Of a DNA stretch of 9,784 bases, positions 8,050 through 9,784 are shown in pieces. Location of the stretch: NCBI GenBank assembly GCA_022561525.1, contig JADFRB010000034.1:1-9784 (forward strand), written 5' to 3'. The position numbers were made by a program, and so were the translations under genes. Origin of the DNA: Nitrospinota bacterium (GTDB taxonomy: Bacteria; Nitrospirota; Nitrospiria; Nitrospirales; UBA8639). Position 1 is the first letter of the stretch; each line of letters opens with the position of its first letter. Below the pieces are notes generated by a model, which ran no database searches, had not been told where the DNA came from, and saw nothing but the letters and a program-made list of their open reading frames with translations.

Positions 8050-8142
8050 CTAACCTCCATGTGATGCATGCGCTTGGTAAGCTAAAAACGACTTTTGTTC
8101 TGTTGAAGAAAGCATGTTGACAAAGACCTGGTAATTTTTCAT
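8050..8142 (-). CDS. Possible 30-residue mini-ORF before the TolC-like gene
   Basis: An open frame in the gap between the DsrE and TolC-like genes begins with ATG four bases after the DsrE stop and ends at a TAG one base before the TolC-like ATG. The predicted peptide starts MKNYQVFVNM and ends AHASHGG; it resembles nothing I know. It has no Shine-Dalgarno sequence, so it could be translated only by re-initiation after DsrE. The GGAGG site of the TolC-like gene lies inside it. A 30-codon open frame can easily arise by chance, so it may not be a gene. Confidence 0.2.
   Translation of the reverse strand: MKNYQVFVNMLSSTEQKSFLAYQAHASHGG
8054..8058 (-). promoter_or_regulatory. Shine-Dalgarno deciding the TolC-like start
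   Basis: GGAGG on the minus strand stands five bases before the ATG at 8048 and so favours that start over the in-frame ATG at 8069. Confidence 0.7.
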
Positions 8143-8146
8143 GATT

Positions 8147-8680
8147 TTAATACACGACTATTTTCTCTGCGGATGAGAACAGTTCGACCATTTGGGCTAG
8201 TGGGATTGGTGAGACCACCGATGACACCTTGGAAAGATCAATCTTGTACAGCAGCATCATGGTCTGGTTTCCATAAATTTCTACGCCCTGCTTTTTCAAG
8301 AATTCAAAGTACTCCCCGTAATTGTGGGGTATTTCTTCCAGAGGGACGCCCATTTGTTCGGAGAGACTCTGCCGTTCACGTTCGGGAAGTGCAGCTTTGT
8401 CCAGTGCCGTGATATTGGGATTGAACATGCTATTGAAAAAACCAAACCCCTTGGTCACTGAAGTTACCGCACTGGCATCCACTAAAATCTTTACTTGATG
8501 CCCTGCTTGGACCATTGACCAGGCCAAATTGGGGACCGCACATATTTGTGCGTCGTCTTTAGCCAATGACGTTTTCATATGGATCAGGATTTGACCCGCT
8601 TCCACATTAGGGATTTGTCCTAGCAATCCCAAACAAACCAACCCGGCACATAAAATGAATGATTTGATCCCTTTTCGCAT
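8147..8680 (-). CDS. Exported DsrE-family protein
   Basis: This 177-residue protein has an AGGAGA site about eight bases before its ATG. Residues 1-28 are a signal peptide (cleavage after VEA), so the protein is periplasmic. The rest has the DsrE/DsrF-like alpha/beta layout: strand QILIHM at 30-35, a helix with the only mature cysteine (Cys47, in AQICAVPN), GHQVKILVDASAV (60-72), a helix LKKQGVEIYGN (128-138) and a final strand AEKIVVY. DsrE/TusD proteins are usually cytoplasmic sulfur carriers with a reactive Cys after the strand matching VEIYGN; that Cys is absent here (Tyr136-Gly137-Asn138). It therefore probably does not act as a canonical persulfide relay; Cys47 could substitute. It sits between the Mer pair and the efflux genes. 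The family call is firm, the role unknown. Confidence 0.72.
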   Translation of the reverse strand: MRKGIKSFILCAGLVCLGLLGQIPNVEAGQILIHMKTSLAKDDAQICAVPNLAWSMVQAGHQVKILVDASAVTSVTKGFGFFNSMFNPNITALDKAALPERERQSLSEQMGVPLEEIPHNYGEYFEFLKKQGVEIYGNQTMMLLYKIDLSKVSSVVSPIPLAQMVELFSSAEKIVVY

Positions 8681-8779
8681 AGGATATTTCTCCTGTTTTC
8701 TGCGGTAAAATTTTGTTTATTCTTGGTCACAAAACACGATGATTTTCAAGAAACAGCTCGCATTCCGTATAATTGCCGT

Positions 8780-8793
8780 AAACTTATAAGTTT
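8780..8793. promoter_or_regulatory. Perfect 14-bp palindrome in the MerP-DsrE gap
   Basis: The sequence AAACTTATAAGTTT reads identically on both strands. It lies 13 nt after the MerP stop, within the longest gap of the operon (126 nt). It has no adjacent T run, so it is a poor intrinsic terminator; its AT-rich perfect symmetry is more like a repressor site. I find no convincing -35/-10 pair beside it. The rest of the gap (8681-8779) shows only the DsrE ribosome binding site. Confidence 0.3.
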
Positions 8794-8806
8794 GGTACCC
8801 TTTGAA

Positions 8807-9220
8807 TTATTTAAACAGTGAAGGCCAGGATTTTCCGAATATCCCTGAATCCTCCTTCTCATTGGATAGGGAACCATTCGGGACGATCGTAGCCTGATAG
8901 CTATCGAAAATATTACTGGCTCCTCTGATAGCCTGGATCAATTGCTCAGCACTGACTTTCCCGGGCTCAACCACCACCACGGCTCCCCCACGAGAATAGC
9001 TCACATCAGCGGACTGCACCCCGGGAACACTCATAAGAGCTTTATACAAGTCTTTTTCACAACTCGCGCAGGTCCATCCATCGACTTTCAGGGTGATGGT
9101 TTCACCCGGCTGGGAACTGGCATGTAGCTGTTCTGGAGGCACCAGAAGACCCCCACCAAATATTCCCTGAATAATGAGAAAGGTGACTAGGAACGTTAAA
9201 AAAAATCGTATCGGTTTCAT
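8807..9220 (-). CDS. merP: MerP-like periplasmic metal-binding protein (HMA domain)
   Basis: From the ATG at 9220 the protein has 137 residues. I favour this start because AGAGGA lies just upstream; an ATG at 9238 would overlap the MerT stop by 4 nt and adds six residues. An N-terminal signal peptide (hydrophobic IRFFLTFLVTFLII, cleavage near LHA) is followed by a heavy-metal-associated domain. That domain contains GWTCASC, the GxTCxxC site that binds Hg(II) or Cu(I), then a helix with KALMSVPGVQSADVSY and the strand GGAVVVVEPG, as in MerP and CopZ. In the mer system MerP scavenges Hg(II) in the periplasm and hands it to MerT. About 25 residues follow the domain (Ser/Glu/Lys-rich), which is longer than usual for MerP. 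Mercury is the canonical ligand; copper or another soft metal is possible. Confidence 0.85.
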   Translation of the reverse strand: MKPIRFFLTFLVTFLIIQGIFGGGLLVPPEQLHASSQPGETITLKVDGWTCASCEKDLYKALMSVPGVQSADVSYSRGGAVVVVEPGKVSAEQLIQAIRGASNIFDSYQATIVPNGSLSNEKEDSGIFGKSWPSLFK

Positions 9221-9223
9221 GGT

Positions 9224-9229
9224 TCCTCT
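9224..9229 (-). promoter_or_regulatory. Shine-Dalgarno deciding the MerP start
   Basis: AGAGGA on the minus strand lies just before the ATG at 9220. The alternative ATG at 9238 has only a T/A-rich stretch upstream and would rely on coupling to MerT. Confidence 0.55.
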
Positions 9230-9234
9230 TTTCT

Positions 9235-9684
9235 TCATTTAAAAAATTCAAGCCAATATGGGGAAAGAACAAAAAATAGGATCAGTGCCGTGGACATCCA
9301 TAGAAAGAAAATTGATTTAGACCGTGAACGAGAATCAGCACAATCTGGCCTTGTGGTACAAGAGGCCACGGGCTTTCTATAAACGAGATAAAAGGCTGTA
9401 CCAATGGCTACTAGGGATACCAAAATGAAAAATGGACGGTAGGGTACGAAAGCTTTCAGAAAGCCCGCCGTACTCGCCAAAATGCCTGTTGCCCCGACTC
9501 CCACCCCTACGGCAGCAAATAAAACAGGGCCTATACAGCAAAGAGAAGCTAAAAAGGCTGCGATAACCCCGCCAAAAGAAGTAATGGAAGCGGTGCTTTT
9601 AAAATTCTTTTCTTTCACACTCTCTTGAATTTTGGAAACTGGATCTGTTGTAAAAGTTTCTTCATTAGGGCTTCGGTCCATCAT
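9235..9684 (-). CDS. merT: MerT-like mercuric/metal transport protein
   Basis: This 149-residue inner-membrane protein has the MerT signature. TM1 (about 37-58) holds LASLCCIGP with Cys49-Cys50; a Gly/Ala-rich hydrophobic segment follows; the PYRPFFI motif (81-87) opens the next TM; the loop has CTTRPDC, Cys109-x5-Cys115, the same spacing as the second MerT cysteine pair; a last TM lies at about 124-143. MerT takes Hg(II) from MerP and carries it inward. The N-terminal cytoplasmic tail is about 30 residues longer than in canonical MerT (about 116 aa). AGGGAG lies upstream; two adjacent ATG codons (9684 and 9681) could both start it. It is the first gene of the predicted operon, and no reductase gene follows within the window. 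Confidence 0.88.
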   Translation of the reverse strand: MMDRSPNEETFTTDPVSKIQESVKEKNFKSTASITSFGGVIAAFLASLCCIGPVLFAAVGVGVGATGILASTAGFLKAFVPYRPFFILVSLVAIGTAFYLVYRKPVASCTTRPDCADSRSRSKSIFFLWMSTALILFFVLSPYWLEFFK

Positions 9685-9734
9685 CTAAACTCCCTGTGGA
9701 AAATTCATTGTTATGATTTTGGTCCCTATGCATT

Positions 9735-9750
9735 CCCGTTATTTAATGGG
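9735..9750. promoter_or_regulatory. Imperfect operator-like dyad upstream of merT
   Basis: CCCGTTATTTAATGGG is symmetric at 12 of its 16 positions (CCC-x-TTA and TAA-x-GGG). It lies 50 nt upstream of the merT start. On the minus strand it could sit in a MerR-style long spacer (20 nt) between a weak TTTATA and a weak CATAGG, but neither box is convincing. It does not match the classic mer operator. Treat it as a candidate site only. Confidence 0.25.
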
Positions 9751-9760
9751 TATAAAAGTA

Positions 9761-9769
9761 TGCTATAAT
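9761..9769 (+). promoter_or_regulatory. Plus-strand extended -10 (TGCTATAAT), outward facing
   Basis: TGCTATAAT on the plus strand matches the extended -10 consensus TGnTATAAT exactly. No good -35 box is found at the normal distance, which an extended -10 does not require. Transcription would begin near 9776 and leave the window to the right, so a divergent gene, perhaps a regulator, may start beyond the edge. The AT-rich context makes a chance match possible. Confidence 0.35.
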
Positions 9770-9784
9770 CTGTAATGACTACAG
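9770..9784. promoter_or_regulatory. Inverted repeat CTGTA-n5-TACAG at the right edge
   Basis: Two perfect 5-bp arms, CTGTA and TACAG, flank ATGAC. The repeat starts one base after the plus-strand TATAAT and would cover the transcription start, a typical place for a repressor operator. It ends exactly at the window edge, so a longer symmetry cannot be excluded. The TGTA/TACA order is the reverse of the CopY-type TACAnnTGTA box. Confidence 0.3.

Larger units (their letters stand above)
1..9684 (-). other. Predicted single operon of ten envelope genes
   Basis: All ten genes read on the minus strand. Two start/stop junctions are within reach of ATGA overlaps (TolC-like to MFP, and MerT to MerP if the upstream MerP start is used). 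The other gaps are 12 to 126 nt. None of the gaps holds a hairpin followed by a T run that would serve as an intrinsic terminator. The longest gaps are 126 nt (MerP to DsrE), 98 nt (DsrE to TolC-like), 77 nt (DUF302 to the Cox11-like gene, from its preferred start) and 52 nt (between the DUF302 genes). The gap before DsrE contains a palindrome and could host an internal promoter. Co-transcription is inferred from spacing and orientation only. Confidence 0.6.

Noticed and set aside
8147..8680. Calling the DsrE-family protein a subunit of DsrEFH or TusBCD
   Set aside because: It is exported, lacks the active cysteine and has no DsrF or DsrH partners beside it.
8681..8806. Rho-independent terminator between MerP and DsrE
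   Set aside because: The palindrome there is AT-rich, has no loop and is not followed by a T run on the minus strand.
9735..9750. A classic MerR-type mer operator
   Set aside because: The dyad does not contain the expected GTAC-rich mer arms, and the flanking -35 and -10 candidates are weak, so it is reported only as a candidate dyad.

Overview
The window carries a tightly packed set of genes that all read on the minus strand, from right to left. It comes from a Gram-negative (diderm) bacterium: there is a complete tripartite RND efflux set with an outer-membrane TolC-type channel, and most of the other products carry export signals. Base composition is moderate, roughly the high 40s in %GC by eye. 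The mixture of MerT/MerP, DUF302, exported DsrE and Cox11-like proteins would suit an environmental lineage such as Nitrospirota, but that is only a guess and nothing in the sequence proves the taxon.

In order of transcription: (1) an upstream region at the right edge with two dyads and a strong plus-strand extended -10 that points out of the window; (2) MerT (9684-9235) and MerP (9220-8807), a mercury/metal uptake pair; (3) a 126-nt gap with a perfect 14-bp palindrome; (4) an exported DsrE-family protein (8680-8147); (5) a possible 30-residue mini-ORF that ends one base before the next start; (6) a TolC-like outer-membrane factor (8048-6642), a membrane-fusion protein (6645-5446, 4-nt overlap) and a 1133-residue RND pump (5433-2032); (7) two paralogous exported DUF302 proteins, one soluble (1990-1469) and one probably a lipoprotein (1416-880); (8) an exported protein with a CxC motif in a Cox11/CtaG-like context (802-173); (9) the first 47 residues of another exported protein running off the left edge.

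Spacing is short throughout (4-nt overlaps up to 126 nt), and I see no hairpin plus U-tract terminator in any gap, so one operon is the simplest reading. Nearly every product acts in the periplasm or envelope. The combination is odd: a metal importer (MerT/MerP) sits in the same transcription unit as an exporter (RND tripartite pump), with accessory periplasmic proteins and a possible copper-binding protein. No mercuric reductase, MerR-type regulator or P-type ATPase is in the window. I infer a periplasmic metal (copper, mercury or similar) or metal/sulfur handling system, but the substrate cannot be read from the sequence. No RNA genes, CRISPR arrays or insertion sequences were seen.
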